5,182 nt of DNA from Clostridia bacterium (GTDB taxonomy: Bacteria > Bacillota_E > SLMV01 > PUMD01). The position numbers were made by a program, and so were the translations under genes. Shown piece after piece: positions 5,122 through 5,182 of this stretch. Each line of letters starts with the position of its first letter. Positions within the stretch are counted from its first letter, which is position 1. A model generated the notes under the pieces. The model searched no databases. It was not told the origin of the DNA and was given only the letters and a program-made list of their open reading frames with translations. The stretch is taken from the NCBI GenBank assembly GCA_003563755.1, contig PWUB01000345.1:1-5182 (forward strand), in the 5' to 3' direction.

Positions 5122-5182
5122 GTGGGCCCCTTCAACTACCCCATACACGTCATCAGGCGCATGCTGGAGGAGCTGTCTCCGC
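5122..5182 (+). CDS. Start of a divergent gene, product unknown (3' truncated)
   Basis: Only about 20 codons are visible before the window ends, so the family cannot be named. The frame from GTG at 5122 reads MGPFNYPIHVIRRMLEELSP (GTG read as Met), which looks like real protein with an amphipathic helix in its second half. GGGAGG (5108-5113) lies 8 nt before the GTG. The two other forward frames are also open here (ATG at 5106 and at 5114) but give low-complexity, Gly/His- or Ser/Thr/Cys-rich peptides and lack a properly spaced SD. The gene would be transcribed divergently from the arsR-ABC operon and could share its control region. Confidence 0.5.
   Translation, partial: MGPFNYPIHVIRRMLEELSP

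Noticed and set aside
5106..5182. Alternative starts ATG 5106 and ATG 5114 for the right-edge gene
   Set aside because: ATG 5106 precedes or overlaps the GGGAGG site, ATG 5114 directly abuts it, and both frames give low-complexity peptides. GTG 5122 is better spaced.
1..5182. CRISPR array, insertion sequence, tRNA or riboswitch
   Set aside because: No regular direct repeats with spacers, transposase motifs, terminal inverted repeats, cloverleaf sequence or conserved leader structure were seen.

Overview
The window is a GC-rich bacterial chromosome fragment. It carries Shine-Dalgarno (SD) sites of the GGAGG type, GTG and TTG starts, and noticeable use of ATA (Ile) and AGG (Arg) codons. This mix, with the protein flavour, suggests a Gram-positive-type bacterium (Bacillota- or Chloroflexota-like). 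That is an inference and I cannot name a genus. I see no mobile element, CRISPR array, tRNA or rRNA.

Left part, + strand (1-1770): the C-terminal DNA-binding half of an OmpR/PhoB-type response regulator, cut by the window edge, is followed with an ATGA overlap by a complete membrane sensor histidine kinase. Together they form a two-component pair.

Middle and right, - strand (4967 down to 1765): a well-formed sigma-70-type promoter precedes a compact three-gene unit. It encodes an ArsR/SmtB-family repressor with a cysteine-rich tail, an ABC ATPase and an ABC-2 type permease. Gene spacing is 9 nt, then an ATGA overlap. The simplest reading is a metal-, redox- or toxicant-responsive repressor controlling its own efflux or export pump. 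After a 188-nt gap with a strong hairpin and a 12-bp palindrome comes a metallo-beta-lactamase-fold hydrolase with its own SD and a winged-helix-like C-terminal region. Its last two codons overlap the last two of the histidine kinase tail-to-tail.

Right edge, + strand: about 200 nt of divergent intergenic DNA holds repeated AT-rich motifs and a hairpin-capable inverted repeat. It ends in a GTG start with a good SD that opens a divergent gene, of which only about 20 codons are visible.

The families are all well known. The points worth a second look are the cysteine arrangement of the repressor, the divergent control region, the Asp in the Q-loop position of the ATPase, and the shared-palindrome convergent stop codons. 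I see no convincing evidence of an undescribed system.
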